The notes: a model not told the origin generated them from the sequence alone. 64,000 bases of DNA from Chloroflexota bacterium (GCA_030550095.1 JAUQQA010000001.1:162915-226914), one strand, 5' to 3'. Positions 46,149 to 55,795 are shown, numbered from the stretch's first letter. Made by a program: numbers and translations.

Positions 46149-47461
46149 ACGAAATCATCTCCCCCGCCCGCACGTTGCGCGGCGTGCTGCGCGTGCCAAG
46201 CGACCGCAGCATCACCGTGCGCGCGCTGCTGATCGCCGCCCTTGCTGAAGGCATCAGCCGCATCCACGCGCCGCTAAACAGCGACGACACCGAAGCCGCG
46301 CTGAACTGTGTGCGCGCGCTCGGCGTGGACGTTGCGCCGCTCCACGATGCCGGCGCGCTACCTAGCCTGCAAGCGCGTGGGCTAGGGCTGCGCGGACTGC
46401 GCGCGCCTAGCGCGCCGTTGTTCTGCAACGCCTCGGGCACAACGCTGCGCCTTATGGCGGGAATGCTGGCTGGACAGCCATTCGATAGCGTGCTCGACGG
46501 CAACGCCCAGCTCCGCCGCCGCCCCATGCGCCGCGTCACCGAGCCACTGCGCCAAATGGGCGCGCGCATCGAGGATACCGACGGCTGCGCGCCGTTGCGT
46601 ATTCACGCCGCAACACAACCGCTTCACGGCATCACCTACGCATTGCCCATCGCCAGCGCCCAGGTGAAAAGCGCGCTGTTGCTCGCCGGGCTGTATGCCG
46701 ACGCGCCCGTCGTCGTGCACGAGCCTGCCCCGACGCGCGATCACACCGAGCGCCTACTCCGCGCGGCGGGCGTGGCGCTCGATGTGCGCGCAGAGGACAC
46801 CACACCCACGATCGTGCTTACGCCCCCGCGCGTGCCTTTGCGCGCGCTCGACGTGCGAGTGCCTGCCGACTTTTCGTCAGCAGCGTTTTTCATCGTCGCC
46901 GCGTGCTTGGTGCCAGGCGCACGGCTGCGCCTTGCGGACGTGGGCTTGAACCCAACGCGCACGGGGTTGCTCGACGCGCTGCGCACAATGGGCGCAATCG
47001 TGCGCATCGAAAACCTGCGCGAGGAAGGCGGTGAACCTGTCGGCGACCTCGAAGTGCAACACGCCGAGCTGCGCGGGATTACCGTGGGCGGCGCGCTGGT
47101 GCCGCGCATGATTGACGAGTTCCCCATCTTCGCCGTCGCTGCGACCCAAGCCCACGGCACCACGATCGTGCGCAACGCCGAGGAGCTGCGCGTCAAAGAG
47201 AGCAACCGCCTTGAGGGGTTTGTGGGTGAGCTGCGCAAGCTCGGCGCGCGCATCGAGACCACTGCCGACGGCTTCATCGTCGAAGGCCCGACACCGCTTC
47301 GCGGCGCCGTTGTGAACACGCTTGACGATCATCGCGTGGCGATGGCGCTGGCGGTTGCGGCGCTGATCGCGCAGGGCGACACCACCCTCGTCGGCGCCGA
47401 CTGCGTACGCAAGACGTATCCCACCTTCTTCCACGACCTCGCGCACGTGGTCGTGAGGTAA
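46145..47461 (+). CDS. aroA: 3-phosphoshikimate 1-carboxyvinyltransferase (EPSP synthase)
   Basis: Sixth shikimate pathway step and target of glyphosate, 438 residues. Motifs include PSDRSITVRALL near the start, the LFCNASGTTLRLM segment, LRRRPMRRVTEPLRQMG, the RDHTERLL region and the C-terminal RVKESNRL and DDHRVAMALA. In place of the usual L-F-L-G-N-A-G it has F-C-N-A-S-G at the PEP site (SGT in place of AGT); a Ser here deserves comparison with class II glyphosate-tolerant enzymes. Its ATG lies in the tyrA stop. Confidence 0.95.
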   Translation: MNEIISPARTLRGVLRVPSDRSITVRALLIAALAEGISRIHAPLNSDDTEAALNCVRALGVDVAPLHDAGALPSLQARGLGLRGLRAPSAPLFCNASGTTLRLMAGMLAGQPFDSVLDGNAQLRRRPMRRVTEPLRQMGARIEDTDGCAPLRIHAATQPLHGITYALPIASAQVKSALLLAGLYADAPVVVHEPAPTRDHTERLLRAAGVALDVRAEDTTPTIVLTPPRVPLRALDVRVPADFSSAAFFIVAACLVPGARLRLADVGLNPTRTGLLDALRTMGAIVRIENLREEGGEPVGDLEVQHAELRGITVGGALVPRMIDEFPIFAVAATQAHGTTIVRNAEELRVKESNRLEGFVGELRKLGARIETTADGFIVEGPTPLRGAVVNTLDDHRVAMALAVAALIAQGDTTLVGADCVRKTYPTFFHDLAHVVVR

Positions 47462-47496
47462 AAAAAGCGCGCTGCTGGTTTCAGCCAACAGCGCGC
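47460..47496 (-). terminator. Terminator of dps, downstream of aroA
   Basis: Stem GCGCGCTGCTGG (47467-47478) with CCAACAGCGCGC (47485-47496), containing one mismatched position. Preceded by A7 on the plus strand, that is U7 on the minus strand, so it is a clear intrinsic terminator for dps. It may also weaken read-through from aroA. Confidence 0.8.
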
Positions 47497-47518
47497 CTCA
47501 CCCAGACGAAGGCACACC

Positions 47519-47992
47519 TCAACGCAGGTGCGCCTCCAAGAACCACAACCACTTATCTAAACCGCGCGAGACCTCGATGAGGAGGTCGGCGGTGTCGTGG
47601 TCACCTGCTTGGGTGGCGACATCAACATCGGCGCGCACGTGCTTCGCAGCCGCCGCGTAGCGATCAGCGAGCGCCGCGACGCTCGCCAGCCCTTCGTAGT
47701 GCCCATCGGGATACTCGGGCAAGCGCGAGGCAGCGGCTGCCATGCGCACCGTGCCGCGCGCCTCACCGCCGAGCTGCACCGCGCGCTCGGCGACTTCGTC
47801 AATGTAATCCTCAAGCGCCTCCGCCAGCTCATCATAGAGCTTATGGAGCGCTGCAAACTGCGCGCCGCGCACGTTCCAGTGTGCGTGTTTGGTCTGCGTG
47901 TAAAGGTCGGTGAGGTCAGCTAAGTGGCGGTTGAGCAGCGCCACCATTTGCTCGCGCGTCGCTTGAGGGAGATCGTTGCGGGTCGCGTTCAT
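47519..47992 (-). CDS. dps: Dps-family ferritin-like DNA-protection protein
   Basis: Dodecameric iron-storage/DNA-binding protein against oxidative and starvation stress, 157 residues. The ferroxidase-site residues are visible: TKHAHWNVRG (His), LYDELAEALEDYIDEVAERA (Asp and Glu). The start was set at ATG 47992 with GGAGGT upstream. The N-terminal tail is short with few lysines, so DNA binding may be weak. Single gene with its own terminator. Confidence 0.93.
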   Translation of the reverse strand: MNATRNDLPQATREQMVALLNRHLADLTDLYTQTKHAHWNVRGAQFAALHKLYDELAEALEDYIDEVAERAVQLGGEARGTVRMAAAASRLPEYPDGHYEGLASVAALADRYAAAAKHVRADVDVATQAGDHDTADLLIEVSRGLDKWLWFLEAHLR

Positions 47993-48050
47993 GGCAACCT
48001 CCATGCGCCCATGCTAGCGCAAGCACATAAGCTGCGCATGAGAGCCGCCC

Positions 48051-49385
48051 CTACTCCACGTAGCGGTCGCCGATCTCCAACGCGCGGTCGATCACTTGCA
48101 ACCCTTCCATTAGCTCTTCTTTGGTGATGCACAGCGGCGGGTTGACGAAGAAGTTGTTCCATCGGAACAGCGTGAACACGCCGTTGTCCAGCAGGTACTT
48201 TCTGATCTCGTTCATCACCTTCATCTCTTCGGGCTTGGCGTTGAAGGGCGCCATGGGTTCGCGCGTCTCGGGGTTCTTCACTAGCTCAAAGATGCTGAAC
48301 AGCCCGATGTGCCGCACCTCGCCCACGCACGGGTGTTTGGCTTTGAGCTTGTCCTCCTCCTCGGCGAGGAACTTGCCCATCTCCGCCGCGCGCTCGATCA
48401 GGTTGTCCTCTTGGTAAACCTGGATGCACGCAAGCGCTGCTGCGCAGCTCAACGCATGACCGCCATAGGTCAACCCCGACCACAACACGTGGTCGTCGAA
48501 GTACTCCGCGATCTCCTCAGAGACGATGCAGTTGCCGAGCGGCGCGTAGCTGCTCGTCAGCCCTTTCGCCATGGTCATGATGTCGGGCGCGATCTCATAG
48601 TGCTCACAGGCGAACCATTTGCCCGTGCGCCCAAAGCCGCACATGACCTCATCGAGGATGAGAAAAATGCCGTACTTGTCGCAGAGCTGGCGCAAGCCCT
48701 GGTAATACTCCTTCGGCGGGATGATGATGCCGTTGGTGCCGGTGATCGTCTCCATGATGATCGCGGCGATGGTGTGCGGCCCCTCGAACTGGATCACGTC
48801 CTCGACGTGGTTGAGGCAGTTGAGATTGCAGGCCTCCTCGTGTTGGCACCAGCGACAGCGATAGTGATATGGGTCATGCACGCGCACCACGCCAGAGATC
48901 GCCGGCTCCGCTGCCCAACGGCGCGGGTCACCCGTGAGCGTCGCCGAGCCGAGCGTGGCGCCGTGATAGGAGCGGTAGCGTGCGATGATCTTGTGCTTGC
49001 CGCTCACCATGCGCGCGATCTTGATCGCGTTCTCGTTGGCTTCACTGCCACCCAGGGTGAAGAACGACTTCTTTAGGTTGCCTGGTGTGATCTGCGCGAG
49101 CACTTCGCCCAAGCGACCGCGAATCTCCGTTGCGGCATAGGGGTTGGCGTAAGGCAGCTTGCAGGCTTGCTCGTAGATGGCGCGGATCACGCGCTCATCG
49201 CCGTGACCGATGTTCACGCTCATTAACTGCGAGTTGAAATCAAGGTAGCGCTTGCCATCGGTTGTCCAGAAATAAACGCCCTTTGCGCGATCAATGGGCA
49301 TTGGTAGGAAATTCCCCTGCGCCGTCCACTCGAACAGGGTGTACTCTTTGTTCAGGCGAATGACTTCCTCGGCAGTCAGGCTCAT
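48051..49385 (-). CDS. Class III PLP aminotransferase (taurine/omega-amino acid type)
   Basis: Transfers an omega-amino group to pyruvate or a similar acceptor, 444 residues. PLP-enzyme motifs are GGSEANENAIK, YHGATLGS, LDEVMCGFGRTG and the PLP Lys in TMAKGLTSS. A Cys-rich insert (CRWCQHEEACNLNC) near residue 178 is found in the taurine-pyruvate aminotransferase-like branch. AGGAGAGGA precedes the ATG. No sulfoacetaldehyde acetyltransferase is nearby, so substrate remains open (taurine, beta-alanine, or other). Confidence 0.88.
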   Translation of the reverse strand: MSLTAEEVIRLNKEYTLFEWTAQGNFLPMPIDRAKGVYFWTTDGKRYLDFNSQLMSVNIGHGDERVIRAIYEQACKLPYANPYAATEIRGRLGEVLAQITPGNLKKSFFTLGGSEANENAIKIARMVSGKHKIIARYRSYHGATLGSATLTGDPRRWAAEPAISGVVRVHDPYHYRCRWCQHEEACNLNCLNHVEDVIQFEGPHTIAAIIMETITGTNGIIIPPKEYYQGLRQLCDKYGIFLILDEVMCGFGRTGKWFACEHYEIAPDIMTMAKGLTSSYAPLGNCIVSEEIAEYFDDHVLWSGLTYGGHALSCAAALACIQVYQEDNLIERAAEMGKFLAEEEDKLKAKHPCVGEVRHIGLFSIFELVKNPETREPMAPFNAKPEEMKVMNEIRKYLLDNGVFTLFRWNNFFVNPPLCITKEELMEGLQVIDRALEIGDRYVE

Positions 49386-49463
49386 GGGTCCTCTCCTTTT
49401 GCTTGCGATTGTAGCCCCGCCTTGCCCGCAACGGTGCGCCCTGCGCTATGATTGCCGCACCCT

Positions 49464-50549
49464 ATGAACCGACGTGAAATCCAGCTCTTGCAGCACATCA
49501 CGAGCAACCCCTGCGTCACCATCACATTGCCGACGCATCGCACTTCGCCAGACAACAAGCAAGACCCCATCCGCTTGAAGAACCTCATCAACGGCGCCGC
49601 CGAGCGCCTTGTGCGCGACTACGGCAAGCGGGAGGTCGAGCCGTTGTTGCACAGGCTGGAACAGATCGCAGGCGAGATTGACCACGAGCACAATCTCGAT
49701 GGGCTGGCGATCTTCGTCAACCGCGACTTCGCGCGCTTCTACCGCCTGCCCTTTGCGGTGCCCGAGCGCGTGATTGTTGACCAAACCTTCGCCACGCGCG
49801 ATCTCGTGTATGCCTTGAACCGCACCGCACACTATTGGGCGCTCGCGCTGGCAGAGAAACCCACACGCCTCTTCGAGGGCACCAACGACGCACTCACCGA
49901 GGTCAGCGAGGGCGGGTTTCCGCTCACCCCAAGCGAGCTGAGTCAGCGCACCCTAGCGCGTTTACAGGGCAGCAGCCCGCGCGTGGGCGAGAAGCCAGAC
50001 CTAGACCTGCGCCTGGTGCAAGACGTGGACGACACCTTCGCGCCGTTCCACCAGCGCGAGCCGCTGCCGCTGGTGGTGATCGGCGTGGAACGGCTGATCG
50101 GGCTGTTTCGCAAGCACTCGCGCTTCGCCGACGAGATCGTGCTGGAGATCCGCGGCAACCACGACACCACCCCGCCCCACGAGCTGGGCAAGCTGATCGG
50201 TCCGCGCATCGAGCAGGCGATCCTCGAGCGCAACGTGAAAGCCCTGGCGCAGCTTGAAGCCGCGGTCGGCGCGCGCCGCAGCGTCTCGACGCTTGGCGAG
50301 GTGTGGCGCTATGCCCACGAGGGGCGCGGCGACACGCTCTTTGTGGAGCAAAGCTATCACGCGCCAGCCCGCATTGACGCCGAAGGATACCACCTCGTGC
50401 CTGCCGAAGACGCCACCGCGCCCGATGTGCTGGACGACGCCGTGGACGACGTGATCGAAACCGTCATCAAGATGAACGGGCGCGTGATCTTCGTGCCCGA
50501 CGGCATGCTCAGCCAACACGGGCGCATCGCGCTGGTGCTGCGCTACTAG
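49464..50549 (+). CDS. Bacterial release-factor-like protein (baeRF family; possible ribosome hibernation factor)
   Basis: A 361-residue protein whose start, NPCVTITLPTHR, and layout (an N-terminal domain, a middle DGLAIFVNRDFARFYRLP and a C-terminal part with DVDDVIETV and a GRVIFVPDGML ending) resemble bacterial relatives of archaeo-eukaryotic release factor eRF1. Members of this group include the hibernation factor Balon. The catalytic GGQ motif of true release factors is not seen, which fits a non-hydrolytic role. TATGAT 11 bases before ATG 49464 suggests leaderless transcription. Confidence 0.68.
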   Translation: MNRREIQLLQHITSNPCVTITLPTHRTSPDNKQDPIRLKNLINGAAERLVRDYGKREVEPLLHRLEQIAGEIDHEHNLDGLAIFVNRDFARFYRLPFAVPERVIVDQTFATRDLVYALNRTAHYWALALAEKPTRLFEGTNDALTEVSEGGFPLTPSELSQRTLARLQGSSPRVGEKPDLDLRLVQDVDDTFAPFHQREPLPLVVIGVERLIGLFRKHSRFADEIVLEIRGNHDTTPPHELGKLIGPRIEQAILERNVKALAQLEAAVGARRSVSTLGEVWRYAHEGRGDTLFVEQSYHAPARIDAEGYHLVPAEDATAPDVLDDAVDDVIETVIKMNGRVIFVPDGMLSQHGRIALVLRY

Positions 50550-50581
50550 GCGAATCAGAGTTCGTCGGGCGAGGCGGCAGG

Positions 50582-51652
50582 TCAGAGGTCGAGCGGTTCC
50601 TCGCCGTCGTCCTCGCCTGGCTCAGGGCGCGTGGGTGTGGCGAATTTCTCGGCGACGCCGCTGGCGATCGCCGCGCGAATCTGCTTCTCGATCGCCTCAG
50701 CGACCTCAGGATGTTCGCGCAGGAACGCTTTGGCGTTCTCTCGCCCCTGACCAATGCGGTTGCCCTCGTAGAGGAAGAAGGTGCCGCGCTTCTCGATCAA
50801 ATTCATGCCAACGGCAACATCGAGCAAGTCGCCCAGCGTGCTAATGCCTTCGTTGTAGAGGATCTCAAACTGGCACTCGCGGAAAGGTGGCGCGACTTTG
50901 TTTTTGGTCACGCGCACGCGCGTGAGGTTGCCGATCACCTCGCCGCCGCTTTTGATCGCGTTCACCCGACGCACGTCGAGCCGCACCGAGGCGTAGAACT
51001 TCAACGCCATGCCGCCCGTGGTGGTCTCGGGGTTGCCGAACATCACACCGATCTTTTGGCGGAGCTGGTTGGTGAAGATCACGGCAGTGTTGGTTTGCTT
51101 GATCACGCCCGCAAGCCGGCGCAGCGCTCGGCTCATCAGGCGCGCTTGCACGCCGGGCTGAAGATCGGTGATCTCGCCTTCGATCTCGGCCTTCGGCACC
51201 AGCGCCGCCACAGAGTCAATGACCACCACGTCAATCGCATTCGAGCGGATAAGCTGCTCAGCAATGTCAAAGGCTTGCTCGCCAGTGTCTGGTTGGGAGA
51301 TCAACAGCTCCTCGATGTTCACGCCGCAACGCGCGGCGTAGGCAGGATCGAGCGCGTGCTCCATGTCAATGTACGCCGCCATGCCCCCGCGCTTCTGCGC
51401 CTGCGCCACCACGTGTAAGCAGATGGTGGTCTTGCCCGAAGATTCCGGCCCGTAAATCTCGGTGATGCGCCCGCGCGGAATGCCGCCGACGCCGATGGCG
51501 ATATCGAGCGCTAGGCTGCCGGTGGGGATCACGTCCACTTGTAGGCGCGAAGCATCACCCAGCCGCATCACGGCGCCCTCACCGTGCGCCTTGATGATGG
51601 ACGCAAGCGCGATGTCCAACGCTTTCTTCTTGTTGCCGTCTGCAAGTGGCAT
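50582..51652 (-). CDS. recA: Recombinase RecA
   Basis: DNA strand exchange protein and SOS co-protease, 356 residues. Walker [10 protein letters not shown] and the [18 protein letters not shown]alker B region are typical, with the DNA-binding loops and the ALRRLAG and [23 protein letters not shown] stretches. Start ATG 51652 follows GGAGGT by about 10 bases. An SOS box lies 22 bases upstream of the start. Confidence 0.98.
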   Translation of the reverse strand: MPLADGNKKKALDIALASIIKAHGEGAVMRLGDASRLQVDVIPTGSLALDIAIGVGGIPRGRITEIYGPESSGKTTICLHVVAQAQKRGGMAAYIDMEHALDPAYAARCGVNIEELLISQPDTGEQAFDIAEQLIRSNAIDVVVIDSVAALVPKAEIEGEITDLQPGVQARLMSRALRRLAGVIKQTNTAVIFTNQLRQKIGVMFGNPETTTGGMALKFYASVRLDVRRVNAIKSGGEVIGNLTRVRVTKNKVAPPFRECQFEILYNEGISTLGDLLDVAVGMNLIEKRGTFFLYEGNRIGQGRENAKAFLREHPEVAEAIEKQIRAAIASGVAEKFATPTRPEPGEDDGEEPLDL

Positions 51653-51673
51653 GGTGCTGTTGACCTCCAGTTT

Positions 51674-51694
51674 GAACAACTGTTCTAAATTGTA
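51674..51694 (-). promoter_or_regulatory. SOS (LexA) box and -10 of recA
   Basis: GAAC-N4-GTTC at 51674-51685 is a perfect match to the Bacillus/Chloroflexi-type LexA site. The -10 TACAAT (minus strand, 51694-51689) lies just upstream, so bound LexA would cover the transcription start. The -35 is poor (AGAGCG), as is common for SOS promoters. Confidence 0.8.
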
Positions 51695-51715
51695 ACCCAA
51701 ACGCAGCGACGCGCT

Positions 51716-53011
51716 CTAGGATTGTACGCCCTCGAGCCACATCATCTGGTCGCGCGCTGGACCTGTGCTGAGCAGGCGCACCGGGGCGCCGGCAAGCTGC
51801 GCCACGCGCTGCACAAACGCGCGCGCGTTGGCGGGCAGCGCATGCCACGCGCGCACACCGCGTATGTCCTCCGACCAGCCGGGCAACGTCTCGTAGATCG
51901 GCTCACAGGCCTTCAGGATCGCGGTGTCTTGTGGGAAGTCCTCAAGCACGCGCCCCTTGTAGCGATATGCCACGCATACGTTGATCTCAGGCAAGCCGCT
52001 GAGCACGTCGAGCTTCGTGAGCGCCAGTTCAGTCACGCCGTTGATCCAAACGGCGTAGCGCAACGCCACAGCATCGAGCCATCCTACGCGCCGCGGTCGC
52101 CCCGTGGTGGCGCCGTATTCGTCCCACGGATTTGCGCCCGTGCCGCGCAGCCGCAACGCCATCTCGCCCTGCAACTCAGTGACGAACGGACCACCGCCTA
52201 CGCGCGTGGTGAACGCCTTGGCGACGCCAACAACGCGCGAGATCGCCTGTGGCGGCACGCCTAACCCCGTCATCACGCCGCCGATCGTAGGGCTCGACGC
52301 CGTGACGAACGGATACGTGCCGTGATCGAGATCAAGCAATGCAGCCTGCGCACCTTCGGCAAGCACGTGTTTGCCCGCGCGCAGCGCCTCGCGCAGCAAG
52401 TGCGTGGTGTCGTCCAGGTAGGCGCGCAGCTGTGCTGCTGCCTCGGCGTAACTGGCGGCTGCTGCCTCCACATCCAGGGGTGGGCGGTCGAACTCGTGCG
52501 TCAACACGCGGTTCACACGCTCTGTGTGTGCGCGCACCATCGCCGCAAACGCTTCCGGATCATCCATCGCGCCAGCACGGATGCCGACCCGCGCAGCTTT
52601 ATCGCTGTATGCAGGTCCGATGCCGCGTTGGGTGGTGCCGATGCCGCCTTGCGCCTCGCGTGCCGCGTCGAGCGCGAGGTGTCCGGGCAAGATCACATGC
52701 GCCGCCCGGCTGATGCGCAACCGCGCAGGGGAGACCTCGATGCCAGCGGCGCGGATCTCGGCGATCTCCTTGAGCAGGTTCACGGGATTCACCACCGTTC
52801 CATTGCCGATGATGTTCAGGCAACGCGCATGGAAAATGCCTGAGGGCACTAAGTGCAGGCGCACAACGCTTTGCCCCACCGTGATCGAATGTCCCGCGTT
52901 GTCGCCGCCGTTGTAACGCGCGACGATGTCCGCTTCCGCGGCAAGCGCGTCGGTGATGCGCCCTTTGCCTTCGTCGCCCCATTGCACGCCTAGCAAAACC
53001 GTGATGGGCAT
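51716..53011 (-). CDS. purA: Adenylosuccinate synthetase
   Basis: Joins IMP and aspartate with GTP in AMP synthesis, 431 residues. The N-terminal GDEGKGRITD and GGDNAGHS loops, the GIGPAYSDKAARVGIRAG stretch and TTRVGGGPFVTEL are all family signatures. It is 16 bases upstream of the recA promoter region on the same strand, so some recA transcription may come from purA read-through. It is divergent from the ADP-ribosylglycohydrolase gene. Confidence 0.97.
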   Translation of the reverse strand: MPITVLLGVQWGDEGKGRITDALAAEADIVARYNGGDNAGHSITVGQSVVRLHLVPSGIFHARCLNIIGNGTVVNPVNLLKEIAEIRAAGIEVSPARLRISRAAHVILPGHLALDAAREAQGGIGTTQRGIGPAYSDKAARVGIRAGAMDDPEAFAAMVRAHTERVNRVLTHEFDRPPLDVEAAAASYAEAAAQLRAYLDDTTHLLREALRAGKHVLAEGAQAALLDLDHGTYPFVTASSPTIGGVMTGLGVPPQAISRVVGVAKAFTTRVGGGPFVTELQGEMALRLRGTGANPWDEYGATTGRPRRVGWLDAVALRYAVWINGVTELALTKLDVLSGLPEINVCVAYRYKGRVLEDFPQDTAILKACEPIYETLPGWSEDIRGVRAWHALPANARAFVQRVAQLAGAPVRLLSTGPARDQMMWLEGVQS

Positions 53012-53047
53012 GGTGTGTTCCTCGCGTTGGTCGTCTCGTTGTGCACG

Positions 53048-53060
53048 GGTATCATACCCC
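53048..53060. promoter_or_regulatory. Overlapping divergent -10 boxes (palindrome)
   Basis: GGGTATCATACCC is a palindrome apart from its centre. It contains TATCAT on the plus strand (53050-53055), 12 bases before ATG 53068, and TATGAT on the minus strand (53056-53051), upstream of purA. The two promoters share bases, so polymerase can probably occupy only one direction at a time. Confidence 0.55.
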
Positions 53061-53067
53061 TCGCCTC

Positions 53068-54093
53068 ATGCTCGACGATGCCGCACTCCTCGCGCGTGTG
53101 CGCGGTGGTGTGTTCGGGCAAGCGCTTGGCGATGCCTTCTGCACGCCGGCGCTGGAGACGCCCCAACGCACACGTGAACGCTTTGGGCACCTCACAACCT
53201 TTGTCGCGCCGCCAGAGGATCATCCCGTGCACGCGGGGCTGCGCGCGGGACAGTTCACCGACGACACCGAGCAGGCGTTCTTCCTCGCGCAGGCGATCAT
53301 CGCGCACGAGGGCGTGGTGAGCGCCGAGATCGCCGCGCAGGCGATCCTCACTTGGTACGACGCGGTGGACGGGGATCGTTGCGTCTTCATCGGACCGAGC
53401 ACGCGCCGCGCGGTGCAGCGCATCCGCGCGGGCGAGCCGCTCACGCGCACAGGCCTAGGCGGCGATACCAACGGCGCTGCCATGCGCGTCTCCGTGGTCG
53501 GGCTGATCCATCCCGGCGAGGTTGAATCCGCTGCGCGCGATGCTGCGCTCACGGCCCTGCCCACGCACAACACACGCCAAGCTTGCGCAGCTGCGGCTGC
53601 AGTCGCTGGTGCGATTGCCCACGCGCTCACACCAACTGCCGACCTCCACAGCATTGTGCAAGCCGCGCTGCACGCCGCATCCATCGGTGAGCAGCTTGGC
53701 GCGCCCTGGCACGGCGCTTCCGTCCCGCGCCGCATTGCGCTCGCCGTGCAACTCGCCGGCGACACGACCACAAGCGAGGACGCGCGCCTCCAAGCGCTCG
53801 CCGATCTCGTGGGCACCTCGCTGCTCGCCAGCGAAGCGGTGCCCAGCGCATTCGGCATCATCGTGCTCGCTGAGGGTGATCCCTACCGCGCCGCGATGCT
53901 TGCAGCAGCGCTCTCCGGCGACGCCGACACCATCGGCGCGATCGCGTGCGCGATCTGCGGCGCGTGGCGCGGCGTTGACGCGATCCCGAGCGCGCTCATC
54001 GAGCAGCTACGCAATGCCAACCCCGATTACGACCTGGACGCGCTTGCGCATCGCCTGTTCACGCTCGCCCAGCGCGCGAGGTTGAACATTTGA
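53068..54093 (+). CDS. ADP-ribosylglycohydrolase family protein
   Basis: Removes ADP-ribose from proteins or small molecules. It has 341 residues. The fold's metal-binding acidic residues are visible: GQALGDAFCTP near the start, FTDDTEQ near residue 70, and the GGDTNGAAMR loop near 131. The final acidic pair lies near AEGDPYRAAM. The family also includes DraG and ADP-ribosylarginine hydrolases. Start ATG 53068 based on the TATCAT box; an upstream ATG at 53041 is also in frame but overlaps the promoter. Confidence 0.88.
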   Translation: MLDDAALLARVRGGVFGQALGDAFCTPALETPQRTRERFGHLTTFVAPPEDHPVHAGLRAGQFTDDTEQAFFLAQAIIAHEGVVSAEIAAQAILTWYDAVDGDRCVFIGPSTRRAVQRIRAGEPLTRTGLGGDTNGAAMRVSVVGLIHPGEVESAARDAALTALPTHNTRQACAAAAAVAGAIAHALTPTADLHSIVQAALHAASIGEQLGAPWHGASVPRRIALAVQLAGDTTTSEDARLQALADLVGTSLLASEAVPSAFGIIVLAEGDPYRAAMLAAALSGDADTIGAIACAICGAWRGVDAIPSALIEQLRNANPDYDLDALAHRLFTLAQRARLNI

Positions 54094-54133
54094 CAAAAAA
54101 TTGCGGGTAAGATGCACGCCGTGGAGGTGACCC

Positions 54134-55795
54134 ATGCAGAGCAATCGGTTGTTGCGACCCGCCACATTCATGCTCGTGTTGAGCTTGGCATTGGCGGCTT
54201 GTGCCGCGCCAAGCACACCCGCGGCACCTGCCCAGCCCCAGCAGCCTCAGCCTCAACAACCACCTGCTGAGCAGCCAGCGCAGGCAACGAACGTTTTGGT
54301 CATCGGCTTGCCCAAAGCCGACACGCGCACGCTCGACCCACATCGCCAGTACGAGATCACGCCGCCGCAGATCATGCGCGCGGTGTACGAGACGCTCGTG
54401 ACGTTGCCCGACAAAGGCGCGACGATCGACCGCGTCGAGCCGCTGCTTGCGGAGTCGTTCGAGATCTCCGACGATGCGCTGGTGTACACCTTCAAGCTGC
54501 GCAGCGATGTGAAGTTCGCCAGCGGCAACCCGCTCACGGCTGAGGACGTGGTGTTCTCGTTCAAGCGCCTCGGCAATCTGCAGGACAACCCCGCTTGGCT
54601 GTTCAGCGACCACGTTGCCTCGATCGAGGCGACCGACGAGCGCACGGTGAAGATCACGCTGAAGGAGCCAAACGCTGCCTTCTTGGCGATGCTCGTCTCG
54701 CCGAACTTCGCCGTGGTGGATTCCAAAGTGGTGCGCCAGCAGGGCGGCACCGACGCCGAGAACGCGAAGGAAGCCGACAAGGCGACCGACTGGCTCGACA
54801 ACAACTCCGCGGGCAGTGGTCCATACATCCTCAAGGAGTGGAAGCGCGGCGAGCAGGTGGTGCTGGAGCGCAACCCCAACTACTGGCGCGGCAACGTGCC
54901 GTTCGACCGCATCATCTTCCGCGAAATCCCCGACGACGCCGCGCGTCAGCAAGCGCTCGAACGCGGCGACATTGACATCGCCGTCGGCTTGGACGTGGAC
55001 GCGATCAAGCGCCTCGAGGGCAACCCCAACCTCAAGGTGATCGTCGGCAACACGCTCGATATGACCTACCTGGCGCTCACCATGAACCCTGAGCTATCCA
55101 AACCGCTCTCAGACAAGCGCGTGCGCCAGGCGATCAAGTTCGCCATTGACTACGACGGCATCATCAACGACTTGCTCGGCGGCAACGCGCTACACTTGCC
55201 GACGATCATCCCGCTCGGCTTGCTCGGCACCGACCCTGCGCTCGCGCCAAAGCGCGACGTGGAGAAAGCCAAGGCGTTGCTGAAGGAAGCTGGCTACGAG
55301 AACGGCTTTGAGTTCACCATGGTGTACCCCGGCGAGCGCAAGATGAGCAACGTGATCCTCGCCGATACACTGGTGGCAAAGCTGCAAGAGGACCTCGCCG
55401 AGGTGGGCATTAAGCTCAACCTCGAGCCGCGCGACGCCACCACCTGGCGCGCCGACTACCGCGCTGGCAAGCTCGTGGCGACGGTTGCCGACTGGACGCC
55501 GGACTTCCTCGACCCACACGGCTGGGCACCAGCGTTTGCCGTCGAGGGCGCCTCTGCGGCAAAGCGCGTGTACTACGTGAACAAGGAAGCCGAGCAGCTA
55601 GCGCTCGACGCCGCCAAGATCACCGATCCCGCCAAGCGCGCCGAGATGTACCGCAAGGTGCAAGAGATCATGCTGGACGATGCGGCGTTCATCGGCTTGA
55701 TCCAGCCCAAGGTGCAGATCGTCGCCTCGGCGAAGCTGAATGACGTGATCTACAACCCGGTGTACTTCCTCGACTACTACTACATGTCGCGCTGA
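54134..55795 (+). CDS. Peptide/nickel ABC transporter substrate-binding lipoprotein
   Basis: Extracellular solute-binding protein of family 5, 553 residues, tethered by lipid at Cys23 (lipobox LAAC). A Pro/Gln-rich spacer (about 28-50) is followed by the SBP fold (about 60-550). Typical segments are LAESFEISDDALVYTFKLR, KFASGNPLTAEDVVFSFKRL and the later NPNYW. No permease or ATPase for it is adjacent; the next gene is a LolD-type ATPase of a different family. GGAGGTG precedes the ATG and a strong terminator follows. Confidence 0.92.
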   Translation: MQSNRLLRPATFMLVLSLALAACAAPSTPAAPAQPQQPQPQQPPAEQPAQATNVLVIGLPKADTRTLDPHRQYEITPPQIMRAVYETLVTLPDKGATIDRVEPLLAESFEISDDALVYTFKLRSDVKFASGNPLTAEDVVFSFKRLGNLQDNPAWLFSDHVASIEATDERTVKITLKEPNAAFLAMLVSPNFAVVDSKVVRQQGGTDAENAKEADKATDWLDNNSAGSGPYILKEWKRGEQVVLERNPNYWRGNVPFDRIIFREIPDDAARQQALERGDIDIAVGLDVDAIKRLEGNPNLKVIVGNTLDMTYLALTMNPELSKPLSDKRVRQAIKFAIDYDGIINDLLGGNALHLPTIIPLGLLGTDPALAPKRDVEKAKALLKEAGYENGFEFTMVYPGERKMSNVILADTLVAKLQEDLAEVGIKLNLEPRDATTWRADYRAGKLVATVADWTPDFLDPHGWAPAFAVEGASAAKRVYYVNKEAEQLALDAAKITDPAKRAEMYRKVQEIMLDDAAFIGLIQPKVQIVASAKLNDVIYNPVYFLDYYYMSR

